In this document: piece after piece, positions 21,972 to 29,243 of the stretch
How positions within the stretch are numbered: the stretch's first letter is position 1
How the letters are laid out: each line of letters starts with the position of its first letter
Assembly (NCBI GenBank): GCA_038211295.1
Contig: JBBQVS010000045.1
Coordinates: forward strand, 1 to 31,254
Reading direction: 5' to 3'
DNA: 31,254 nucleotides
DNA from: JBBQVS01 sp038211295
GTDB lineage: Bacteria > Chloroflexota > Ktedonobacteria > Ktedonobacterales > Ktedonobacteraceae
Notes under the pieces: model-generated
Seen by the model: only the letters and a program-made list of their open reading frames with translations
What the model was told of the DNA's origin: nothing
Database searches by the model: none
Position numbers and translations under genes: made by a program

Positions 21972-22817
21972 ATGAGTCTAATTACAATACGACTTCTCTC
22001 GGAAATCCCTCTTTTCTCAAACATGGATGATGAGGAGCGGGCAGAAGTCAGAGCTTTGATGACGGAAAGAGTTTTTCAACCGGGGCAGCAGGTGATGCAC
22101 GCAGGCGACCCCGGTTGTGCCTTCAGTATTATCGAGAAGGGCGAGGTCGAAATCTGGCTGAGCGATACCGAGGGGCGAAAAATTGTCTTGGATGTGCTAG
22201 GCCCTGGAAAGTTCTTCGGGGAATTATCAATGCTTTCCGGTGAAACGCGTTCGGCTAGCGCGACCTCTGCCGAAGAGGTTATAACGCTTGAACTGAATCG
22301 GAATGAGTTCTTCGACTTTCTGCGTCGGCGTCCAGACGCGGCCCTTGATGTGCTGATAGAACTGGGCCAACGACTCAAGCATACCGACGATATTTTACGA
22401 ACGCGCGTGAGCCGCAATCCGAACGATGCTGACGATCAGCACTTTTCACTGGCGCAACGTGTTGCAGACCTGATTGCGGACTTCAGCGGCTCCATGCCGT
22501 TTCTGTTAATAAATCTAGTTATCTTTGTTCTCTGGATTCTCGCCAACACCGTCGGGCCTAAAGAGGTGCAGTTCGACCCGTACCCGTTCCAATTTCTGAC
22601 GATGGCGGTCTCGCTCGAAGCGATCTTCCTCTCGATTTTCGTGTTGATTAGCCAGAACAGACAGTCGGCGAAAGATCGTGTCAAGGCTGATATGGACTAT
22701 CAGGTCAATGTGAAATCGGAGTTAGAGATGAGCGTGATAGGAGTAAAAGTGCAAGAGATAGAGCAAAAGCTTCATCATATGCACCTTGATATTTTGGGTA
22801 GTAAAAGCGAACATTAG
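21972..22817 (+). CDS. Cyclic-nucleotide-binding domain fused to DUF1003 membrane protein
   Basis: A 281-residue two-part protein. Residues about 12-130 are a cNMP-binding fold with the phosphate cassette F-F-G83-E84-LSMLSGET-R93-SASATS; the Glu and Arg that contact cyclic nucleotide in CRP-type domains are both kept. Residues about 160-275 are DUF1003, with two membrane helices (about 176-193 and 208-227) joined by the FDPYPFQFLT segment and followed by ISQNRQSAKDR. There is no DNA-binding domain, so it is not a CRP-type regulator. It may be a small ligand-controlled membrane protein, for example a channel or transporter accessory; DUF1003 has no settled function. AAGGAG precedes the ATG by 4 bases, and the gene lies 15 bases behind the acyl-CoA dehydrogenase. 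Confidence 0.88.
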   Translation: MSLITIRLLSEIPLFSNMDDEERAEVRALMTERVFQPGQQVMHAGDPGCAFSIIEKGEVEIWLSDTEGRKIVLDVLGPGKFFGELSMLSGETRSASATSAEEVITLELNRNEFFDFLRRRPDAALDVLIELGQRLKHTDDILRTRVSRNPNDADDQHFSLAQRVADLIADFSGSMPFLLINLVIFVLWILANTVGPKEVQFDPYPFQFLTMAVSLEAIFLSIFVLISQNRQSAKDRVKADMDYQVNVKSELEMSVIGVKVQEIEQKLHHMHLDILGSKSEH

Positions 22818-22826
22818 AGATAAAAG

Positions 22827-22868
22827 TATAGAAGTGACATGGCTTGCTTTTGCCATGTCACTTCTATA
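22827..22868. terminator. 17-bp perfect hairpin at a convergent junction
   Basis: Arms 22827-22843 and 22852-22868 pair over 17 bases around an 8-base loop, starting 10 bases past the stop of the DUF1003 gene. On the minus strand it leads into TTTTATC, fitting termination of the second anti-sigma gene as well. Confidence 0.8.
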
Positions 22869-23034
22869 TATGAACTCGTGTGGCTACGCCACGTCGGGCA
22901 AGAACCGCGCAAGCGGCGCAGCGCATGGGAATGGCGGCGGCTCGCCCCCGCTATGCTCCCTTATGTCTCCGCTATGCTCTCACCTCTGCCCTTCGATGCT
23001 CACCCACACTTACGCCACTCATGCCACCTGTATT
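22869..23034. other. Pyrimidine-rich convergent intergenic region with short direct repeats
   Basis: This 166-base stretch has a plus strand unusually rich in C and T. CCGCTATGCTC occurs at 22948-22958 and again at 22969-22979, with a worn third copy (CGATGCTC) near 22995. No reading frame looks protein-like. It may be a decayed repeat or relic of older sequence. Confidence 0.4.
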
Positions 23035-24840
23035 TTAGCTGGCGGTAGGCCAATCGAACATACTAAACGTCGCGGTTTGCACTCCTGTCGTGTCGTTTGT
23101 AGAGGAACTACCATCCGAAATCCACACGGCGGTGTCAGCATTAACGGAGAGAAACGTTGCGTTCTTTGTGCTGTTCTTGACCTCGACAAAGGATTTCGCG
23201 ACGGGATCATACATCTGATAGCTTCCGTTGCTCTGCCAGATGAGGAAGCCTGTACCCGCTTGTGGAGCGGCGGCAGTATTATTGCTAGAGATGGTGGTTG
23301 GCTGAACCTTGTCGCCATCATCTAGCGAGAAGGCTAGAAGTGTCCCGTGAACAGACTCATCTATCTGTGCAGGGTAGAGTGAGGTGAAACGTGGCAGGAC
23401 GGGCGTTATCGAAATCGGTTGTGGAGTTGCCTGCGTTCCCGTCTTACTTGTTGGCGTGGGTGTATCCTGCGTGGTCACAGAAGCATCACTTGTATTTAAC
23501 AAAAACAACGTATCATTAACCACCTGGGGATGAAACAGAACATCCTCAGAGCGGAAAAGGTGCTTGTCAACTACAATGTCCGGATGCCATGCGCCATGCT
23601 GACGTGTTGTGTTTTGTACTGTCTCCTGCACCCAAACATTACTGTGTGGTTGCGCCGATAGCACATCATCCGTAAACCATACCTCAGACCAGAAGATTTT
23701 CAGGCCATCGGTAGTTGCAGTAGGCGACGTGAGGACATGGCCTCCACTCGTTTTTGCGATAAATGTAGACGTTGTGCCTTTGTTCGCATCTAGCTGATAG
23801 CGCACAAGTTGCGACCCGCCCTTCGCGTCGAGTGATGTTACAAGTAGCGTGTTTTGTTGCACGAACTGGAGACCTTGCACGGGGGTAGTAACCCAATCTG
23901 GAGCGGTTGTTGCGTCGAATGTGCCATGTTGCAGTACAATAGGCGTCGCTAACGGCTGCATCCCCGCGCGAACTGCGAGCGAAAGTGCGTTCAGTCTCCA
24001 CGTTCGTGTGGACGCGGTACTATATGTGCTGTGAGGAGCTTGTACTTTTTGAGTGGGCTGATCGAACTGCAACCAGATCACCCATTGTGATGAGGCACCC
24101 AGTACAAATAGAGGGCTACGACTGCCGTTTGCGAGCAGTGGCGTGCTGATAGTGTTCTTTGTTGTCCCGCTAACCTGCTCTATCATCCATTGTGTATCGG
24201 TTTCGCCATACGCGGAATAATAAATATGTTCCCGTGTGGCAATCGCGCTGGCAACGTGTGGATACGATGTTGCGGCGGTATAGTTTACTGGTGCGACCAA
24301 TGATGGTGGCAAGATAGAAGCGGTTGGGTTGACGGCACCGTGATTTGCCAGAAACAGCATCGAGACAAGGCCACCTACAAGCAAGACCATCAAAAAGCTT
24401 GCCGCCAGACCGAGAACCGCAAATTGACTCACGGGAGTGACACGCTTCTTGTGCCGTATTTGTAGCACTGGCAAGGGGCCAGTCTCGGCGGTAGAAAATG
24501 CCTTGAGCGTCTCGGAAGCACGCGTTGGAGCCTGCTCCTTCATATAGGGTTTGAGAAAGTCTGGGACTGCGGATGCTGACGAGGCGTGAGCAGTGGAAGA
24601 GCGTTGCAGAAAATGCGCGTGTTCCGCGGCTAATGCCTGCATAAGCTTGCTATGAGAATCGGGTGCAGGCTCAAGTACGGGCAACAGGCGAATATGCTTG
24701 TACACACTCTTTTGTTGGGCGAGGAAGTCCCGACATTCCCCGCACTGTTCCAGATGCTCGTTTATCCCGATTGAGCCATCCTTACCCTGGTGCAATTCAC
24801 GATATGCGGCGAGCATAGACCGCGCCTGATTACAATTCAC
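23035..24840 (-). CDS. Transmembrane anti-sigma factor with zinc finger, second copy of the type
   Basis: A 601-residue partner of the ECF sigma factor encoded just upstream. Residues 1-40 carry the complete ZAS zinc motif C3-x25-H29-x3-C33-x2-C36. A long cytoplasmic linker follows, then one membrane helix at about 140-164 (LGLAASFLMVLLVGGLVSML). The outer part of about 435 residues looks like a beta-propeller (ASAIATREHIYYSAYGETD, GLKIFWSEVWFTDD, TGFLIWQSNGSYQMYDP) with Thr/Ser/Pro-rich stretches, but its blades are less regular than in the first anti-sigma protein. The start codon is GTG at 24840, overlapping the sigma TGA as GTGA. The outer domain probably senses a cell-surface or envelope signal; its ligand is unknown. 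Confidence 0.87.
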   Translation of the reverse strand: MNCNQARSMLAAYRELHQGKDGSIGINEHLEQCGECRDFLAQQKSVYKHIRLLPVLEPAPDSHSKLMQALAAEHAHFLQRSSTAHASSASAVPDFLKPYMKEQAPTRASETLKAFSTAETGPLPVLQIRHKKRVTPVSQFAVLGLAASFLMVLLVGGLVSMLFLANHGAVNPTASILPPSLVAPVNYTAATSYPHVASAIATREHIYYSAYGETDTQWMIEQVSGTTKNTISTPLLANGSRSPLFVLGASSQWVIWLQFDQPTQKVQAPHSTYSTASTRTWRLNALSLAVRAGMQPLATPIVLQHGTFDATTAPDWVTTPVQGLQFVQQNTLLVTSLDAKGGSQLVRYQLDANKGTTSTFIAKTSGGHVLTSPTATTDGLKIFWSEVWFTDDVLSAQPHSNVWVQETVQNTTRQHGAWHPDIVVDKHLFRSEDVLFHPQVVNDTLFLLNTSDASVTTQDTPTPTSKTGTQATPQPISITPVLPRFTSLYPAQIDESVHGTLLAFSLDDGDKVQPTTISSNNTAAAPQAGTGFLIWQSNGSYQMYDPVAKSFVEVKNSTKNATFLSVNADTAVWISDGSSSTNDTTGVQTATFSMFDWPTAS

Positions 24841-25649
24841 TCTTCACCAACCTCTTTTTTGTATAGTCCAATAAACCGTTCCCGCGCTCGCATAAGTCGC
24901 ATTTTCACTGCCGATGAGCTAATACTCAGCACCTCGGCGATTTCTGCACACGATAAGCCATCGTTTTCATAGAGCCAGAGACAGACCGCGTACTTGGGCT
25001 GTAACTGTTTCATAACACGCTCGACTATTTCTCTATCGGCGACCTGACTTTCAAAGCGTCCACCATCGTAGCCGTTGCGCTCGTACAGTGTGCTTACCGA
25101 AGAGGTGTGCGTATCCTCATTCGTATTTGTAAAGCCATCGGCAGCACCTCCTGAGTCGGAAAGTACTCCTGCACCAATACCGCGATCCTCATTGAACAAT
25201 GAGAGAGGCAACCATGCAATCAACCGTCTCCGCCGTAGTGTGTCTGTTGTTGTATTGGTTGCGATGCGATAGAGCCATGCAGACAATGCTCCTGGCTGAA
25301 CAACCGTTCCGTTAAGTAGTGCTCTATAGGCTTTTATAAATACATCTTGCGCTAAATCATATGCTTGCTCACGGTTGCCAATCAGATGATAGATGTAATT
25401 AATAATGGGCGTATGAAAGCGCGTGTAGATTGCTTCAAAGCCAGCGACATCTACGGCGTTGACATGCTCGGCCTCTTGAACGTGGCCCTGAGAGGCGCGT
25501 TCAGGCAAACTCGTGCGTGTGTCCTGCTGGTCAGGCGCACAATTCTGCTCATCCGTTGGCAATGGAACGGTGAATCTGTTGGTGCGTTCGTCCTCAAATG
25601 GAGAATGCACATTGCTATTCGTATTGTAGAAACGGATAGAGGTATCCAT
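24837..25649 (-). CDS. ECF-family RNA polymerase sigma factor with long N-terminal extension
   Basis: A 270-residue sigma factor. Region 2 lies at about 70-145 (NREQAYDLAQDVFIKAYRAL, WLYRIATNTTTDTLRRRR) and region 4 at about 208-265 (LQPKYAVCLWLYENDGLSCA, EIAEVLSISSSAVKMRLMRA). The linker LIAWLPLSLF matches the first sigma factor. Two parts are longer than usual: the first 68 residues are polar and unlike any domain I know, and the linker between regions 2 and 4 has a Gly/Thr/Ser-rich stretch (residues about 152-205). The ATG at 25649 has only a weak, distant AAGG site, so a later internal start near the sigma region is possible. It is coupled to its anti-sigma gene by overlap. Confidence 0.92.
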   Translation of the reverse strand: MDTSIRFYNTNSNVHSPFEDERTNRFTVPLPTDEQNCAPDQQDTRTSLPERASQGHVQEAEHVNAVDVAGFEAIYTRFHTPIINYIYHLIGNREQAYDLAQDVFIKAYRALLNGTVVQPGALSAWLYRIATNTTTDTLRRRRLIAWLPLSLFNEDRGIGAGVLSDSGGAADGFTNTNEDTHTSSVSTLYERNGYDGGRFESQVADREIVERVMKQLQPKYAVCLWLYENDGLSCAEIAEVLSISSSAVKMRLMRARERFIGLYKKEVGEE

Positions 25650-25953
25650 CAGTTACATCAACCTTGCGCAAAGTAGCGATTTTTAAGATATATACAAAAT
25701 TTGGTTTCTAATAATAGGTAGCATAACACATTTATCAAGCTTGTGCTGTGAACCAGTAAACAATCCATCTTATATAAAAGCCGCGTAAGCAGTGATACAG
25801 GTAGTATAGTAGTGGAGCGGCTTTCCCACGCCCTGCGTCCTCGCCGCGCCCTGCTTACTCATACCGTCGCTTCCCAGTTCCGCCATGCCCATATAAATCT
25901 TTATTGCACCACAGCAATACAGGGCATCCTGCCGACATTCTGGTGAACTCTTC
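25650..25953. other. Intergenic region between ECF sigma gene and URO-D-family gene
   Basis: Just over 300 bases without a convincing gene. It holds an inverted repeat (AAAGCCGC at 25777-25784, GCGGCTTT at 25817-25824, 32 bases between). On the minus strand the far arm leads into TTTTATAT, so it may terminate the URO-D-family gene. CGCCCTGC is repeated at 25829 and 25847. The part next to the sigma gene is AT-rich and probably holds its promoter, but no clear boxes stand out. Confidence 0.4.
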
Positions 25954-26904
25954 TTATTGCAAGTTATCGACCAAGCGACGGGCGATGTGAAGCCACTCTT
26001 CGGGGTTGTCATCGGGAATGGAGCATCCATTTGCAAGAATAAGATGTCGGCCCCTTGTTTGCGTAACTGCCGCCAAAATCTCGTTCTCGATCTCTGTTTC
26101 GCTACCATGCGTAAGGGGGCCACGTTCCGCGAGTCCACCCATGAGGCACTTGTCGGTCATAGTGAGAGCCTCGCTTAAACTGGGGCCTGTAAGTCGGTCA
26201 CTCCAGCTTAGCACGGGGACAGGATACTCTATAAAGTCCTCGAAGTAGATTTCGTCTCCCTCCTGCGAGGGTTCAGCATGTATGTGAATAATATTAAGCC
26301 AGGCGTTGTGTGCGCCTGCCAGTGCTTGCAGGTCGTAGGGACGTCCAAAGGTAGAGTACTCGGCGCGTGCCAGGTCAGCGTTTGTCGCGCCCATGCAGGA
26401 AAAGAAAATGCCACTCGCGCCCGCGTCAATCGAGGCCGTGAAGAGCTGGTTCAGGTTTGCTGCGATTGTTCCCAGACCTTCCAGCATCGGTTCGGGGTGC
26501 TTGCGTAACGCCGTGATAGCCGCCTCTTTGCCCATTATATAAAAAAGTTGTGTCAACGGGCTAAAATGCGTGGCGATAAGCGGGAAGTCGGGGCCGAGCG
26601 CGGCGCGTAACGTGCGAATACAGAGCAGTTGTTCCTGAAATACAGGTGTATTCAGGTCGAGTTTTGGCAACATCCGCACCTGTTCCGCTTCGATTAGATG
26701 CTCAGAGGGATAGGGAAGGTCAGGCATAATTTTGACGATATCCAAATCGAACGTTTGATGAAAAAAATCTAAGGTATAAGCTGCTTGCTTGCTCCCAGAA
26801 CCTTCGGGCTTGAAGTGGTGCCAGAAGCAGAAGGGAACGCGGTCAACATGCTCACCCTTGAGAGCTGCATGGACGCGCTCACTCGCGGTCATTGTCATAT
26901 TCAT
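25954..26904 (-). CDS. Uroporphyrinogen decarboxylase (URO-D) family protein, not HemE
   Basis: A 316-residue TIM-barrel protein of the URO-D superfamily, which includes HemE and the cobalamin-dependent methyltransferases MtaA, MtbA and CmuA. The family opening is clear (ERVHAALKGEHVDRVPF), but the HemE signature RQAGRY is absent, so it does not make coproporphyrinogen. Two sites look like the methyltransferase zinc site: H207-x-H209 in NIIHIHAEPS, where MtaA-type proteins have HxC, and C294 in ILANGCSIPDDNPEEW. It could therefore be a methyltransferase acting on a corrinoid protein, but no corrinoid-protein gene is nearby. The start at 26904 has a GGGG-type ribosome site. The substrate is unknown. 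Confidence 0.85.
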   Translation of the reverse strand: MNMTMTASERVHAALKGEHVDRVPFCFWHHFKPEGSGSKQAAYTLDFFHQTFDLDIVKIMPDLPYPSEHLIEAEQVRMLPKLDLNTPVFQEQLLCIRTLRAALGPDFPLIATHFSPLTQLFYIMGKEAAITALRKHPEPMLEGLGTIAANLNQLFTASIDAGASGIFFSCMGATNADLARAEYSTFGRPYDLQALAGAHNAWLNIIHIHAEPSQEGDEIYFEDFIEYPVPVLSWSDRLTGPSLSEALTMTDKCLMGGLAERGPLTHGSETEIENEILAAVTQTRGRHLILANGCSIPDDNPEEWLHIARRLVDNLQ

Positions 26905-26951
26905 GTTCTACCCCTTCTTACAAGCATATATATGTATAGTACAACCAAACA

Positions 26952-27194
26952 TTATTTATACTCATTATGTTGTTCTTGCTCTGTATTTGGTGCTTGAAAA
27001 GGAGCCTGTGGAGGTGCAACTGGTGGCAAGACGACTGCTCCCAGTCCCTGCGAATACCGTGTTTTGTCATACTCTGATTGTGTGTGTGTGCGTGACGAAA
27101 CCCAATCCTCACATACACGCGCGAGGAACGCGCCGAGGGTAGCACCACCCGCGAGCATCACGATTTTTGCTACTGCTATACCTAAACTTCGCAT
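26952..27194 (-). CDS. Small single-pass membrane protein
   Basis: An 80-residue protein with an N-terminal hydrophobic segment at about 5-25 (IAVAKIVMLAGGATLGAFLA) and a proline- and glutamine-rich tail (LPPVAPPQAPFQAP). AAGGGA lies 7 bases before the ATG, a good ribosome site, and the hydrophobic-then-proline layout is what a real small envelope protein would look like. It lies 47 bases upstream of the URO-D-family gene on the same strand, so the two could share a message. No family is recognised. Confidence 0.6.
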   Translation of the reverse strand: MRSLGIAVAKIVMLAGGATLGAFLARVCEDWVSSRTHTQSEYDKTRYSQGLGAVVLPPVAPPQAPFQAPNTEQEQHNEYK

Positions 27195-27378
27195 GTCTGT
27201 TTCCCTTTTTGCTGTATTCGCGTATGGCGTTCGTTTTTTCTAAAACGTAGTATACTCATTATACGTCAGATTCCATTCTTACGTTTCTTTTATAGAACGT
27301 GTTTTCTTCTGACTATGGCCCATATGTGTTATGCAACGGAACAAAATATGGGTAAATCTCGACTCTTGTAAGACAATC

Positions 27379-27387
27379 TGCTAGTAT
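27379..27387 (+). promoter_or_regulatory. Possible extended -10 element before ade
   Basis: TGcTAGTAT lies 73 bases before the ATG at 27460. The same string occurs at 13525-13533. No -35 is visible. Confidence 0.35.
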
Positions 27388-27459
27388 GTATTGTGGAACA
27401 CACGCCGATTCTCTGCTACAAATGTAGCGCAAGAGAGCAACCAAAAGAAGGAATACAGG

Positions 27460-29235
27460 ATGAACGAGCTAAAGCGACGTATTCAGATTGCGCGTGGAGA
27501 ACTGCCCGCCGACCTGGTACTCCGTAATGCGAATATAGTCAATGTCTGTAGCGGTGAGTGTTATCTGGCTGATGTTGCGCTTGCCGATGGGCTGGTAGTT
27601 GGTGTGAGCGAGAAAGGAGCGGGTAACACGTCCGCACCCTATCAGGGACACATGGAGCGCGATTTGCAGGGTCGCTGGCTGGCTCCGGGCTTGATTGACG
27701 GGCATATGCATATCGAGAGTACCATGTTGATGATGCCAGAGTTTGCCCGCATCGTGACGCCACGCGGAGTTACGGCTGTGATGCTCGACCCGCACGAGTT
27801 CGCGAATGTTATGGGCGTTGAGGGTATCCGCTATGTGCTTGAGTCTGGGCGTGGCCTTCCGCTCTCTACTTATATATTGCTCTCTTCGTGCGTGCCTGCG
27901 TCGTTGTTTGAAAGTCCCTATCGTGTGCTTACCGCCGACGACTTGCTGCCACTGTTGCAGGACGAGCGCGTGCTGGGGCTGGCGGAGATGATGAATATGC
28001 CTGGCGTATTGCAGGGCGACGAGCAGATACTCGCGAAGATTGACGCGACACGGCGACGTGGCCTTGTTGTTGACGGTCACGCGCCCGGCCTTATTGGGCA
28101 TGACCTTTGTGCGTATGCGGTGTCGGGCATCTCATCCGACCATGAATGTACCACCATCGAAGAGGCACGCCAACGCTTACGCCTGGGAATGTGGCTCATG
28201 ATTCGCGAGGGGTCGGCGGCCCAGAATCTGGATGCGCTACTGCCACTTGTGCGGGAACTGCACCCACCGCATGTCTTCTTTGTGACCGATGACCGCGACC
28301 CGCTCGACCTGACGACGCGTGGGCATATCGATTCGATGGTGCGTCGCGCTATAGAACTCGGCTTAGACCCGATAGAGGCTATTCGGCTGGCTTCCTACAA
28401 TACCGCTCAGTATTTCCGTTTGTATCATCGTGGTGCAATTGCGCCCGGTTTCGTGGCAGACCTCGTGGTATTGGATGACCTGCGTACTTTTGCTGTGGAG
28501 TCGGTGTATAAAGATGGTATGCTTGTGGCGCAAGATGGCGCGTTGCTTGTCGATATCCCGTCGGCGGCTGTGATGGGGATAGAGGCGGATGTCGCGATGC
28601 ACGAGGTAGAGGTCACGCAGACCATTCATATCGGGTCGTTTACGGTAGACGATGTGCGTATCGCAGGCAAGGCGGGACTGGTCGAGGTAATCGGTATTGA
28701 CAGGGGGCAGATCACCACGCGGCATCTGCGAGAAGAGGCATATGTGCGCGACGGTGAGCTACTTGCAGACCCGACGCGCGACCTGCTGAAACTTGTGGTC
28801 GTTGAACGCCATCATGCGAGCGGGCGCGTCGGGCTGGGATTTGTAAAGGGCTTCGGGCTAAAAAGCGGTGCGATTGCCTCAAGCGTCGCGCATGATGCTC
28901 ACAATCTGGTGATCGCTGGCGCGAGTGATGGCGATATTGTGCAAGCGGCACATGTGTTACAGGAGATGGGTGGTGGCTTTGTCTGTGTGGTGGCGGGGGA
29001 AGTGCGGGCGCGTGTTCCATTGCCACTCGGTGGGCTTGTTTCACCACTGCCCGCGCACGAGTTAGTACAACAACTGCGGCATTTAGATGAGGTCGCGGCG
29101 GAGCTTGGATGTGAACTTGAGCATCCCTGCATGACGCTGAGCTTTCTCTCTCTGTCAGTTATTCCAGCACTCAAGCTGACGGATCAAGGGCTGATTGATG
29201 TAGAGACATTCACTCTGATCCCGCTACAAAGGTAA
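27460..29235 (+). CDS. ade: Adenine deaminase
   Basis: Deaminates adenine to hypoxanthine, a purine-salvage and catabolic step; 591 residues, normal for the bacterial ADE family. Amidohydrolase metal ligands are visible: H82-x-H84 in LAPGLIDGHMHIESTM, LDPHEFANVMG, DGHAPGL, SSDHECTT and VTDDRDP. The C-terminal domain contains the family segments VGLGFVKGFGL and SGAIASSVAHDAHNL. The frame continues upstream to a TTG at 27391, but ATG 27460 has AGAAGGA 7 bases before it and starts at the family N-terminus (ELKRRIQIARGELPADLVLRN without its first residues). It is followed after 8 bases by the FAD subunit of a xanthine-dehydrogenase-like enzyme, forming a purine-breakdown operon. Confidence 0.97.
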   Translation: MNELKRRIQIARGELPADLVLRNANIVNVCSGECYLADVALADGLVVGVSEKGAGNTSAPYQGHMERDLQGRWLAPGLIDGHMHIESTMLMMPEFARIVTPRGVTAVMLDPHEFANVMGVEGIRYVLESGRGLPLSTYILLSSCVPASLFESPYRVLTADDLLPLLQDERVLGLAEMMNMPGVLQGDEQILAKIDATRRRGLVVDGHAPGLIGHDLCAYAVSGISSDHECTTIEEARQRLRLGMWLMIREGSAAQNLDALLPLVRELHPPHVFFVTDDRDPLDLTTRGHIDSMVRRAIELGLDPIEAIRLASYNTAQYFRLYHRGAIAPGFVADLVVLDDLRTFAVESVYKDGMLVAQDGALLVDIPSAAVMGIEADVAMHEVEVTQTIHIGSFTVDDVRIAGKAGLVEVIGIDRGQITTRHLREEAYVRDGELLADPTRDLLKLVVVERHHASGRVGLGFVKGFGLKSGAIASSVAHDAHNLVIAGASDGDIVQAAHVLQEMGGGFVCVVAGEVRARVPLPLGGLVSPLPAHELVQQLRHLDEVAAELGCELEHPCMTLSFLSLSVIPALKLTDQGLIDVETFTLIPLQR

Positions 29236-29243
29236 TAATTTCC

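Noticed and set aside
21972..22817. CRP/FNR-type transcription factor
   Set aside because: The cNMP domain is followed by two membrane helices, not a winged helix.
22786..23325. 179-codon plus-strand frame across the convergent gap
   Set aside because: It runs through the terminator hairpin and antisense to the second anti-sigma gene; its composition is Cys/Arg-rich and not protein-like.
25770..26138. 122-codon minus-strand frame overlapping the URO-D-family gene
   Set aside because: It overlaps the 3' end of a real gene in another frame, is rich in Arg/Gln without protein-like pattern, and has no homology I recognise.
25954..26904. hemE, uroporphyrinogen decarboxylase of haem synthesis
   Set aside because: The RQAGRY substrate motif near the N-terminus is missing and no other haem gene is nearby.
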